A stretch of DNA of 64,000 nt from Tetrastigma voinierianum (lineage: Eukaryota; Streptophyta; Magnoliopsida; Vitales; Vitaceae): contig JAEQBH010001503.1 of NCBI GenBank assembly GCA_016808115.1, positions 248,001 to 312,000 of the forward strand, given 5' to 3'. Position 1 is the stretch's first letter. Each line of letters begins with the position of its first letter. Position numbers and translations under genes: made by a program. A model generated the notes under the pieces. That model worked only from the letters and a program-made list of their open reading frames with translations. It was not told the DNA's origin and did not search any database. Below, piece by piece: positions 46,827 through 58,349 of the stretch.

Positions 46827-49260
46827 CACACCTTGTCTTCGAAGCGCCTCAGGCACACCCGGCTGCTGCTTTGTTCATACCACACCCGCACTAAATTCTC
46901 ATACGTTTCCAGATGACCACAAGCTACGACAGCCGCTACTACAAAACATAACCGGCATTCCTGCGATCTAACTCAATACCACTTATTGCCGTATAAACCC
47001 CGAACCATCTAACATACATATTCAGTGACGAACCAGCTCTTATGTTTCCTATAGCAATCCTTTGCAAATATTTTATGTTTTTCTTGTTTTAGTATCTTTG
47101 TTAAGTCCAAACTCATACAATGAGTCCCAACACCATTCATATATGTAAAAGGGCTGACACATGTTGCTATTTTTGAGTACATCTTTTCATTACTTCTCTC
47201 ATTTTCTGTTTTCTTCCCCTCCAACTTTTGTGGTATGAAAACCAGAGCCCAAGGTGATACTACTCCAAGCCCTAATTATTGGGCCTAGTTGTTTGACATA
47301 TGACCAATTGAGACATGATTTTTAGGTTTGAAGGAGCTTCGTTTTTACTCTTTTTAATAAAAATCATATTAGCATTGGAGATTGCTTGACTTAAGTTATC
47401 AGCTACAAGGAAACTCATATTCAATTGAAATTATTTTTTCCTAGATATATAAAAATAGTGACTCAATCTTAAATTTTTTTATGTAGTGAATCCAATGAGC
47501 CCTTTATCTGAACTCAATTCCCTCTTGATTGAGTGAGTACATAAAATATTTTTTATCCTTTTGGCTTAAAAACGTCTTTCGTTTGTGTAAGATCCGCTCA
47601 TAACATCTCATGTTCTGACAAAAAAAAAAATTTTTTTTTAATCCCTTGAAGTGCTAGTATAATAATTGAACATTTTATAATAATACATGAATTAAATCAT
47701 TTTTTACGCCAATGCCAATGAAAGCATTCATAAAAACAAAAAATGTGCATGACCTGTGAAAAAAGTCTTGGGTGACTGACTGGTCAGTAGTAACCATAAA
47801 TATCAGATTTTTAAAAAACTCAACACATTTTTCTATGGTTCCAAAATGTGATGTGGGTCACAATTAAGCATTTAGATTGAGAGTAATTGAGGCTTCAAAT
47901 ATCGTGTCCTTTAATTTATTTTTTTCTTGTGGGTCATTTAGAAATATGCAACATGCTTTATTTAATCTCTAGTATGGGGGTGGTTGTGCTTCATGTTTCA
48001 AAATGTGAGTTTTAAAAATGTGATGTCATGTTTCATGCTTTTAGAGAAGATCTGAAAATTGTGTGCAAATGATTTGTAAAAGGACCTTCCCTCAATCATA
48101 TATATTAATATTATTGGACACAGAAGAAATATAATATATTTGGTAAAAACCTCTTCTTAAGGCAGGAAAGGAAAAAGGACAAGAAGGAAATTCAGCTTCT
48201 ACTCAGCATCCAAGGACCAAAACACACCAGTACTGATTTGACTTTTAAAACATAATTACCAAAAAAAAAAAAAAACTCAAATGAATTTTGGAGCTTACCG
48301 ACTATCTGTTACGTAAGTCCACCTAAGCCAGCTACCGTTTTCAAAACAATACAATACACGTTGATCATATTCTCTCCTGGCTGGCTGGCTGGCTCAAATT
48401 CAATACAGCCGGCTCCATTGTTTCAGAAGGAATCAAAATGGAAATATTTTTCAAAAGCCCAAAATCAAAGTGGCCAATTCATCGAAAGTAGAGTCTCAGA
48501 GAATTGGCCTTATTATTATTTCACCAAAATTGAGTATAATTTGATATTTTCAATTTCCGGAGTTTTGTCACATAATATTTATTACTCTTAAGTAAAAAAA
48601 ATACCAATTTAATAAAGCTTTTAAAAAAATACTCAAATTGAATACGAATTTAACTTTAAACTTAACATTATAGTTATAATTTGGTGACTACGGTTTATTT
48701 TTCGGTTGATTTTGAATGTTTTTGATTTTGTAGAGAAAGAGGGGAAGGGGGATGTTAAAAAGCAAGTGCTTAACCATAATGATAGGAGGACCTAAATTTA
48801 GCTTAGCTTAAAAATCACCCTTTCTTCTCCTAATCTCAAGGTCAAACCGACCGCCCAACTCCATCTCTCTCCCTCTAACCCCAAAAGAAAAAAGGAAAAA
48901 GAAAAAAGGAAATAAAAACCATCGTCTCTCTCTCAGTACCATCTTTTTCTTACCCCTATCCTTCCCAACACGGTTTTGACTCCAAACTTTCTTTTTTTTT
49001 AAATTCTTTTTTGATTTTGAAAGAAAAAAAAAAAGAAAAAAAAGAAAATTGGCGAGTGGGTGTAAACGAAATCAACCAATGAAAAAGACTTCCCAAAAGT
49101 ACAGAAAATAATAAATCAATAACAAAAGCTCAATATTATTTTCTCTCTCCGCCCGCTGAGTCTCTCGATCCATTAATGGGAGAGGAAGAACCGAGGGAAC
49201 CCAAAAATTGAACGAGAGATTTGGTTTCGAGATTGAAATTGAGGAAACCCGACTCGTAGG
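46827..49260. other. Spacer between TRIM-like element and GAUT gene
   Basis: No gene is seen. The sequence from about 48830 to 49100 is rich in pyrimidine (CTCTCTC) and poly-A tracts and is probably promoter or leader of the GAUT gene. No clear TATA box can be picked. Confidence 0.4.
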
Positions 49261-49448
49261 TTGGAAGTCCAATGCGGGAATCGAGAAGAAACGGAGAAAA
49301 ATATTGGACAAAGGGGCAGAAGCGATCAGGGAAAGAGGGCGTTGGGTGTTGCGACTGCAGATCTGATGGTGGGTTTTTTGCGGGTGTTGGTGGCCTTTGG
49401 AAGTTGGGGTTCTAGGGTTTTGATTGCCCTGAAGCCGCATAGACGACG

Positions 49449-52400
49449 ATGCAGCTTCACTTCTCTCCTAGCATGAGAAGCATCACGATCTCGAGCAGCA
49501 ATGGGTTTATTGACTTGATGAAGATCAAGGTCGCAGCTCGCCACATCTCTTATCGCACCCTTTTCCACACAATCCTCATCTTGGCATTCCTCTTACCCTT
49601 TGTCTTCATTCTCACCGCTGTTGTTACACTTGAAGGTGTCAACAAGTGCTCATCATTAGGTACTGATATCTCAATTTTTTTCATCCTCCTCCTTCATTCT
49701 GCCCAATTTTTTGATTTCTTTTGCTTATTATTGTCTATTGATAGATCAAGATTTGATTAATCAGTAGCTGTTTCATATTCATTTCTAGAGTTCCATCTGA
49801 CTTGTTTATTGGATTGTGATCCCAACGGAAGGAATGCATTTTTTTAATTTGATAAAAATTGAATTGCAAATTGGGTTCTTGCATCTTGTTTGTTATTTTG
49901 ATTTTATTAAAATTGGATTGCGATTCTCGTGTTCCTTTTTTATTCTCTCTACATAGTTTGTTTCTGTTGGCACTTTTTGTTATACTGGTTTTCTGGAGAG
50001 GCCTATTCATTTTTAGAGTTCTAGACGTTGGGGTTTGCATGAGATCCGAAGTGGGTGAAATTTTTGTGGGTTTGATTTGGTTTATTATTGTATTTGAATC
50101 TAAATCTAGGTTCATCTTATTCCGTTTAGGATGGGGGCTAGGCCATTGGGCACCAACTTTGCATTTTACCCCCACATTTGGAAACTTTGGTTTGCACTTT
50201 TTGAGCATCAACGTCATTCTAATATTTAAACTGGAAGCAATTGCTGTATGGTTTTGTAGATTTATTCTTATTTCGTTGTTACCCGGTTCTTGCTTCTTTC
50301 TTGCCTTTTGAAGTTTTTTGTCTATAAATTTGTTTGAAAGATGGGGTTTTGATTTGTGCTGCAATGTTGTTGTTATGATCATTATGATTATGGGCATGGA
50401 TTCATTTCACTGCTTGATTTGACTGAGTCTAAACTAGCGTGCTTGACTCCAACAATGTTTAGCCAATCATATCCATTTTATGTTCGTTATTACTTGACTA
50501 TGTGCTAGCTATAATCTTATATTACTCTTTCAAAATCTTTAATGTCTATTGGCTGGAGTTGCTGCATTCACTTCTTCATTTTGGCTTGTCAGGTTTTGCC
50601 TCTATTTGGTGAATTTATTCTGGTCCTTTAAGGATATCTTCTCTGTTCCTTCACACCCGCACTTCGTATGTGTATGTTTGTGGGTTGTTGCTGTTTATCT
50701 TGTATGATATTTTATTGTTTTGTTCACTTATAAAAAAAAAAATATTTTATTGTTTTGTTCAGTGAAGTAAATTCTGTTGGCACTTTATTTCTTTTAACAG
50801 GTTTATAAACCTTGTGTTTACTTTTTATAGCCTAGTTTTAGAACTTGTGTTTCTCATATAGGTTTATCTAATTAATTCATTTTATTAGTGTTATTATCAT
50901 TTTCATGCTACTCTCATGATCTTTGTTCTCACTTCCTAATTGTGCCAGATTGTCTTGGGAGGCGGTTGGGACCAAGGCTTCTTGGTCGAGCTGATGATTC
51001 AGGGGTAAATTTTATTTTTTTTCTTACCCTGTAAATGTTATTTTTAGATTGATAATGCCTGTTTTATTAGTTTCTTTTCTTTTCATTTATCTTTGGTGAA
51101 AAAATTATGTGTTGTTACAAAGCCAATTCTGAATTGTGATGGTGCTGCAGCAGAGGCTAGTAAAAGATTTTTACAAGATCCTCAATCAAGTGAACACTGA
51201 AGAACTCCCAGATGGTTTAAAACTTCCTGATACATTCAGTCAACTTGTTTCTGAAATGAAGAACAAACAGTATGATGCAAAGACATTCGCTCTCATGTTA
51301 AGGGCAATGGTACGTTTCATATTGCCACAACACATTATATTTTGTTTATCTTTTCGGGAGAAGTTTGTTCTCGAAGGTTGCGTCTTTGTTTAATGGCTTA
51401 CAATTTTATGTTGGCTACTGGCTTTGCTGCTTTTTCGCTGCTTGTATACTCTGGTATAATGCTTAGTTTTTTTGGCATTATATATCTCTTTTTATCTATA
51501 AAAAAAGGCTTATACTTTATGGTATAACAATTTATAACTTCTCTTAATTGTATTGCCTATCAGAAGAGAAAAAAAAGAGAGAAAAAAGTTCTGCTAGCAG
51601 TGTTGTCATCATTTGAGATATAGGGAGAGTTTTGATGAGACCCTAAAATTCATTTATTGTCTTGGATAAGAACCAGAAGTTGCCTTTCTCAGAACATGTT
51701 GAGCGCCACTTATAATTTGTCTAAGCAAACTTAAGAATTCTATTGGGAAAACTTATAGTATTTGTCTTCTTAAGAGAAACAATAATCTGTGTTATTTGGA
51801 TGACAAGTTATCTTTAATGATATTGACATTTGTTTCCTTTACAAAGTCAAATTAGATTTCATAGAAGGATAAAGGCTGGGGTAAAGAAGATTAGGATGTT
51901 CACTTCCTCTCACTGCCTCATATTAATGAGCGTCAGTTTGATTTATACCACCAAGGCTTTAACCATCCATGCTATCCAAGCCCTACAATATGAGTGGATT
52001 GGCAGTCAGACTTTCTTCAGGTGCACATGATCAATTGAGAATGGGTTAGCGTAGATGTGTAATCATGTGATTATTTGAGTTAAACTTGATCAAGTGAGGT
52101 CCATGGGCGCTCGCCTATCACATCCACTTGTTTCACCGTCTTTCCCTTTACTCCTCCTCCTCCCCCTCTCGGGCCCAAATGAACTTAAGAGTACTAAATG
52201 GAGCGAGCTACTTTCCTCTTTTTCATGATAAAAGAGTGCACATAGAAATTCTTATTTTTTTTTTTTTTTTTTTGATCGATAAAAAGCAAAATTATATAGA
52301 TAAAGTAAAGAAACTGTGTACACTGACGTGAACAAAGGAACTGCACCAGGATGCACTAGAAAACAAGCCCAAAAAAACCTACCTACTCCCCAACCATGTG

Positions 52401-54595
52401 AGAAAATCTAGAACAGAGTGTATTATCAACACTATACACATAGCCCATGTCCACAAATTCACACAGTTAGCTTTAACTTTCATGGAGGGGGACCTCAAGC
52501 CTCAAATAACACCAAACTAACACCCTCTGCGCATAGAGATTCCGTACAGTAATGCAGGGGCTGCTAATCAGATTTTTCACAAGATTTTACCTTGAACAAA
52601 GAATTCCTTGCCAAGCTAGAAGTGAAGACTGATTATGGAAGACCCAACTAATCCCTACAATTGACAGAAATTCTTATCTCATATTATTAAAAAAAAATTA
52701 TGTGGCGAGAAAGATACTATGACCTTTGAGGATAAGTGGAGGACTTTTGAATGTTGTAGGATCTACGTTTCTTGTATACCTTTTTTTGGCTTCTTGTACC
52801 AAAGGTTTTTATGACATCCCTCTCAAGTTTTTCAGCTCAAATGACATTTCATGTGCAGATTAAAAGGGTTTAATTAAAAATGAGAGGAGCTTATTTTGGG
52901 TTTGAGGAGATGATTTCCATGTACAGTTTTATGTGGTCTTCTCCCTTTTTCTAAAGTTCTCTTTGTATCAATTTTTGTATTTGTGGGAATGATTTATCAT
53001 CCTTTCATCCAATTTTTATTCATAACCTATACATCTTTTGTAAATTTTCTATCTAAAATAATCTATACATCTTTTGTTTCTAATATAAAAGAGTGCATAT
53101 AGAAAGGAGCAAACAGTGGACAATCCTATTAAAAAATGAAAAATGAAAATGAAGGAGAATAAATCGCACGCACACTCCATTTATTGTTACCATGTGGCTT
53201 CTAATGCACCCCCCTTTCAATCCACCAACCACAAAATATTATCTTAATGATCTAATTCCCTACAAAGGAAATGAGTGCATGTATTTCTTCGTTTTTTTTT
53301 TTGATAACTAAAATCAATTGTATTGATAAAGTGTAAAGAAGTACATTTGATTGTATGCATGATGTGTAAAAGGAAATAAGGCCAAAAAGAAAAGGAAAAG
53401 AAAAAAAAGTGCCCCCTTACCTACATCCCAACCAATCAATGACATCAAAAAAGGACCACTGCCTAAAACTTATGCTAGCTCAATCCAAAAATAAGACTGT
53501 AAAATAGTTTGATCGGTTGGTTTGGTATTTTTAAAAGCTCCTCTGTTTCTCTCCTTTCATATGGTCCAAAATAAACGTAAAGGACTGCATTCCACGTTTG
53601 AATACATTCTTGGTTGCATAGCGCTGGTATGCATAATGCTTTAGAAGTATTCAGCTCCTAGGCAAAGTGTTGATATATATATTGCAAAGGTAACAAAGAT
53701 ATAATTCCTTTTTATCTTCCTACTTTTTCATTTTGAAATGTTTCTCAAAATTTAAGATTCATTTTACAAGATAAGATTCATTATCATAGATTATTATTCC
53801 TTTATACTCTCATTTTGCTTATCAAAAAAAGGAAAAAAAAGAAAAGAAAAAGACGAAGAAGAAAGAAAGGCCATAACTCATGCAGTATATCTTGCTGTTT
53901 TGAACAGATTGGCACATCTTCAGTTTGACACTGTTATAGCATTTCATAAGCTATGCCAAAATTCATTTTGTTTGACATTACTTTCTTGGAACTTGGATTT
54001 CCAATTTTTGTGGTCTCACAGTACTTGCAGTTCACCGGTTATATAGGTTTAACTTTATATTGCAGAGTTATAGTTGGTTACCAATTGCTAATTTCATCTA
54101 TGATCAAAGCTTTTAGTCTAAACCCCAAGAAGTTGAATTGTGGAAATACCAAAATTGTGGCCAAGTTTGCAGAAGCTGGAGTCAGGGACTCCACTTTGAC
54201 CATTTTGAATGGTTTAGCTAAAGCTATTAATTGGGGAAATACCTCTTCTATTGGCTGGTGGGGATCCCATTATGTAACTGGAGTAGTTCTTGTTTCATCT
54301 TTCTCTTTGAGTTTGGATAAGCTAGAAAGGGGGCCTTGACCTTTTGTGCTTTTCAAGTATATCATTTTGTGATTAGCCCATGAGGCCTTGCTCTGGTGGT
54401 AAAGGGATGAGATGGGCTTATGGGAGATTCCAGTTTTGAGTTCCAATGTGGACAATAAAAAACATTTACCTGCCATTTTTTTTTTTTAAATGAAAGTGAT
54501 TAGTTCTCAACTTCCTCAGATGACATTTTTCTTTTTGCTTTTGTGTCATTTCTTTCTTTCTCATAGAAACCTCATTGTTTTATCTTTTTGTCCAC

Positions 54596-54658
<63 letters not shown>

Positions 54659-57600
54659 TATATATATATATATATAGGTATATGTATGTATGTATATGTA
54701 TGTATGTATATATATATGTTCTGTATGAAACTGGTCATTATCAGTACACTTTGCACCATCAGTGATTGGCATGTCAAGAACTATCAACACGACACTTGCA
54801 TCTAACGCTTGTTTGGATGGTTACTGAAAAGCCATCTTTATTTACTTGAAAAATTGTGCGTAAGACCAACTCTATTTTGTGGTTCTGGTTATGTGCTTGC
54901 TATGTAGTTATTACTTGCTTTATTATTCTACTCTGTGAAGCTTTTATGTGAAAAATGTGTTTTCATATACTGATACGAAAAATATGACAAAATAGGAAGT
55001 GTAGTTTAAAAAATATAAATTTCAGGCTGTGACCAAAAAATAATTAGCATTTCATTCACTTTTTTTGTCAAATGTACTACCTTTGAATAATATAGGTTTT
55101 ATACCTTTGACCATCTTAGGTATTACATTTAATCAGTGAGTGCATTGAATGTGAATTATTGTTATAGAGTTCTTATTTTGTGATTATTTTTACATGAATG
55201 TGTGGAAACACACTTTGCCCAACTTTTATTAACTCACTGAACATAGATAAATATATGTGTTCTATGTAGTAAGTACTTTATATCACACATATAGGCATAA
55301 TCCCAGATTTCTTGCTCTTGACTTGGATAAGTAATTATATCTGATGCTCTGTGTTCATATTAAAAACATGACATGTGTAAGTGCCTCCATAGATTATAGC
55401 ATGCAATCAGATTGTCGTGTCCTTGGCTTGCCAACGAAGTAATCATATCATTGATAATGCTGGATATTCAGTCACAAAACTTTTAATTGTCATTTTAATG
55501 ATTTCCTTTTTATCCCTCCAGGAGTCTAATCCAACTCTGGTTTTAATTAATATGTTTCTCTCTCTCTCTCTCTGTGGCACAGATGGAGAAGCTTGAAAGG
55601 GATATCAGGGAATCAAAGTTTGCAGAATTGATGAATAAACACTTTGCTGCAAGTGCCATCCCAAAAGGCATTCACTGCCTCTCTCTTCGTCTGACTGATG
55701 AATATTCCTCCAATGCTCATGCACGAAAACAGTTGCCTTCTCCAGAATTACTTCCTCTACTCTCTGACAACTCTTTCCATCACATGATTGTGTCAACTGA
55801 TAATATCCTGGCTGCTTCAGTTGTTGTCAATTCTGCTGTTCAGTCATCTCTACAACCTGAGAAAATAGTATTCCATGTCATCACCGACAAGAAAACATAT
55901 GCGGGTATGCACTCATGGTTTGCACTAAATCCCATCTCACCTGCTATTGTCGAAGTTAAAGGTGTTCACCAGTTTGACTGGTTAACAAGGGAGAATGTTC
56001 CTGTTCTGGAAGCTGTAGAGAGCCATAATGGAATCCGAAGTTACTACCATGGGAATCATGTTGCAGGGGCCAATCTCAGTGAGACTACTCCACGAAGATT
56101 TGCTTCAAAATTGCAGGCTAGAAGTCCCAAGTACATTTCCTTGCTCAACCATCTCCGCATTTATATACCAGAGGTAGTTGTTGTGGCTTGATATATTTAT
56201 CTACTTACCATGTAGATCTGGAAACTATAGAGACTTTTTTTTTGGATCTGGAAACTAAAAACACTTTTGTTTAATATATATCAAAAGTTTGGTCTTAGAT
56301 GTATTACTTATTAGACAGTATAGTTGATCCAAAGAGAAGTAGAAACAGAGGCTAAAGATCTAATGCATTGAGATTTGAAACCCTATCCCACCTCTCCATT
56401 GGAAGCTGCATTGTTAACAATACACCATAGTGGGAGAATCGAGAATTATAAAAGGGAAGAAAAAAAACTGTTTCTCGTTATGTGCAATGGTGATTATGAT
56501 AGATGTGTTCACTCTCATGGTTGTCTCAGTGGGTTTTTGGTATCTTCATTAATTATAAGTGGATGTCTTGTGGTCTTCTCTTTTGTATTGTGTATTATTT
56601 GTCTGTAAATGGAGCCCCCTTTGTATTGTTTATATACCTCTTAAGATTGAGGATAATCATTACTCTTTCTTTTTATAAGTGAGGATAATCATTTCTTATT
56701 GTTTTTGTTAAGAACTTTAAAAAAAAAAATTTAATTTGAGTCTTTTATGCTGATTGTGTGTATGTAACAGCTCTTTCCAAATCTCAACAAGGTGGTCTTC
56801 TTGGATGATGATGTGGTAGTTCAGCGTGATCTCTCTCCACTCTGGGAAATTGACCTTGAGGGAAAGGTTAATGGAGCTGTAGAAACCTGTAGAGGTGAAG
56901 ATGAGTGGGTAATGTCCAAGCGATTCAGAAACTACTTCAACTTTTCGCATCCTCTCATAGCAAAGAATTTGAATCCTGATGAATGTGCATGGGCTTATGG
57001 GATGAACATCTTTGATCTAAGTGCATGGAGAAAGACCAATATAAGAGAAACTTACCATTCCTGGCTGAAGGAGGTAAGAACTAAGCACTATGTTGGCTTT
57101 ACACACTTATGTAATATTTTCTCAGTTTCTTTATTGCGTCAAACTGCATTTAGCTTAAAGCTCACAAGTGGTCTTTATCTGCATGTTTATTTATCAAAAA
57201 AAAATTCAGATAGGCTACTATTCAATTTGTTTGTGCAAATTGAATCTCATTGTTGTCATTTTTGTGTCTTTTTATTTTATGGTATGAGAGTACCATTTGA
57301 GTGGGTCCCAGCCTTCTTATGTGTTACATTGTCTTTTGGTCACTGGTTTTGGATGAAACAGGAAGCTCTATCTAGGTTTTATATTGCTCTACCTATGTTT
57401 ATGATCAAAATATTGACTTCAATTAAAGCCTGTTGGTGGTATTGTATATGTTGTGTAGTTTGGTGTGCCCATATTTTACGCATTAGTGTTCAAAAAAATA
57501 TTTTACGCATTTGTTTGTGCTATTGTATATTGGACTACGTAGGTTGGTTTGCCCATATTTTATATGTTAGTATTTTCCTGATTGCCTAGCAGGAAAAAAA

Positions 57601-58349
57601 AAATTGATAATGTGGCATACCCGTAAGCATCTTTTCTTTATCAAAATAAAGAGTAGTTCCTCATGTTTAAGTCATTCCTCTTTTATTTATTTATTAAGTA
57701 AAAAAAAAAAAGATCAGAAATGTAAATTATTGTTTAATATCTTAAATTTTAAACTAAGATAATAAAAAACATCTTGAATCATAGAAATTGAGTCCATTTC
57801 TAGATTTTTAAGTGCTGGCTAATTGATGTTTTGCTTTGTTTTTAGTGTTTTGCACAATTGCAGTTTTGCCTTCTGTCCTTCCTGTATAGGGATTGCCTGC
57901 ACTGTGGCACAATGCCAATGAAACTTCAAATTTCTGAGTAATTTAGAACTCTTGTCTATTTGATTAAGCTTTTACTTGATTACATATTTTGTTTAAATGA
58001 TAAAATGTTGTGGGTGTGCTTAATCACCATTTCATAACTAGATTGTGGGGCCTTTCTGTTGTAGAATCTGAAGTCAAACCTGACTATGTGGAAGCTTGGA
58101 ACCCTACCTCCTGCTTTGATTGCGTTTAAAGGTCATGTTCACCCAATCGAACCATCCTGGCACATGCTTGGCTTGGGCTACCAGAATAAGACCAATATTG
58201 ACAGTGTGCAAAAGGCTGCTGTTATCCACTACAATGGCCAGTCAAAACCATGGCTACAGATTGGTTTTGAGCATCTACGACCATTTTGGACCAAGTATGT
58301 TAATTACTCCAATGACTTTGTAAGGAACTGCCACATATTGGAGTCATAA
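49449..58349 (+). CDS. GAUT14: Alpha-1,4-galacturonosyltransferase, GAUT13/14 type
   Basis: Six exons join in phase to give 534 residues: 49449-49659, 50949-51004, 51151-51309, 55583-56173, 56771-57073 and 58065-58349. All introns have GT-AG ends. The protein is a type II Golgi membrane enzyme with one membrane segment at about 38-60, a stem, and a GT8 catalytic domain. LDDDVVV (Asp 351-353) is the metal and UDP-sugar binding motif; HYNGQSKPW (495-503) is the conserved C-terminal GT8 motif. Start MQLHFSPSMRSITISSSN and length agree with Arabidopsis GAUT13 and GAUT14 (about 533 residues as I recall), which build pectin homogalacturonan from UDP-galacturonate and are needed for pollen tube growth. 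I cannot separate GAUT13 from GAUT14 by memory alone. Intron 3 is 4.3 kb and full of repeats. Confidence 0.95.
52250..53440 (-). repeat. SINE- or LINE-tail fragments inside GAUT intron 3
   Basis: Two segments start with a T run followed by GAT(C/A)GATAA-like sequence (52258 and 53296). They continue with similar phrases (TTGATAAAGT, AAGAAACTGTGTACA against AAGAAGTACATTTGA). They look like 3' ends of the same retroposon family inserted on the minus strand. The stretch between them has no coding signal. Confidence 0.45.
54380..54490 (+). mobile_element. tRNA-derived SINE in GAUT intron 3
   Basis: GCTCTGGTGGTAAAGGG fits a Pol III A box and TTTTGAGTTCCAATG a B box, at tRNA-like spacing. They are followed by a short tail ending in a T run near 54478-54487. 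The arrangement resembles Au-type plant SINEs, although I cannot assign the family. Confidence 0.5.
54599..54654. repeat. (AT)28 microsatellite in GAUT intron 3
   Basis: An uninterrupted AT dinucleotide run is followed by a second run (54659-54676) and GTATGTATG repeats to about 54718. The open frames here on both strands (Tyr/Ile-rich) are products of the repeat. Confidence 0.95.
56375..56690 (+). repeat. Retroposon 3' fragment in GAUT intron 4
   Basis: The stretch CCCCCTTTGTATTGTTTATATACC and the following AT-rich tail resemble the 3' end of plant LINEs, which often end in TTGTAT...TTTATA before a poly-A-like tail. The open 77-codon frame has no family resemblance. The call is tentative. 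Confidence 0.3.

Noticed and set aside
49735..50397. 220-codon minus-strand and 150-codon plus-strand frames in GAUT intron 1
   Set aside because: Both lie within a well-defined intron, are rich in residues expected of AT-rich DNA and match no family I know.
54490..54805. Tyr/Ile-rich frames on both strands
   Set aside because: They are products of the AT dinucleotide repeat inside a GAUT intron.
56792..57589. 265-codon frame read as one protein
   Set aside because: Only the first 94 codons (to 57073) are GAUT exon 5; the rest is intron read past a consensus donor.
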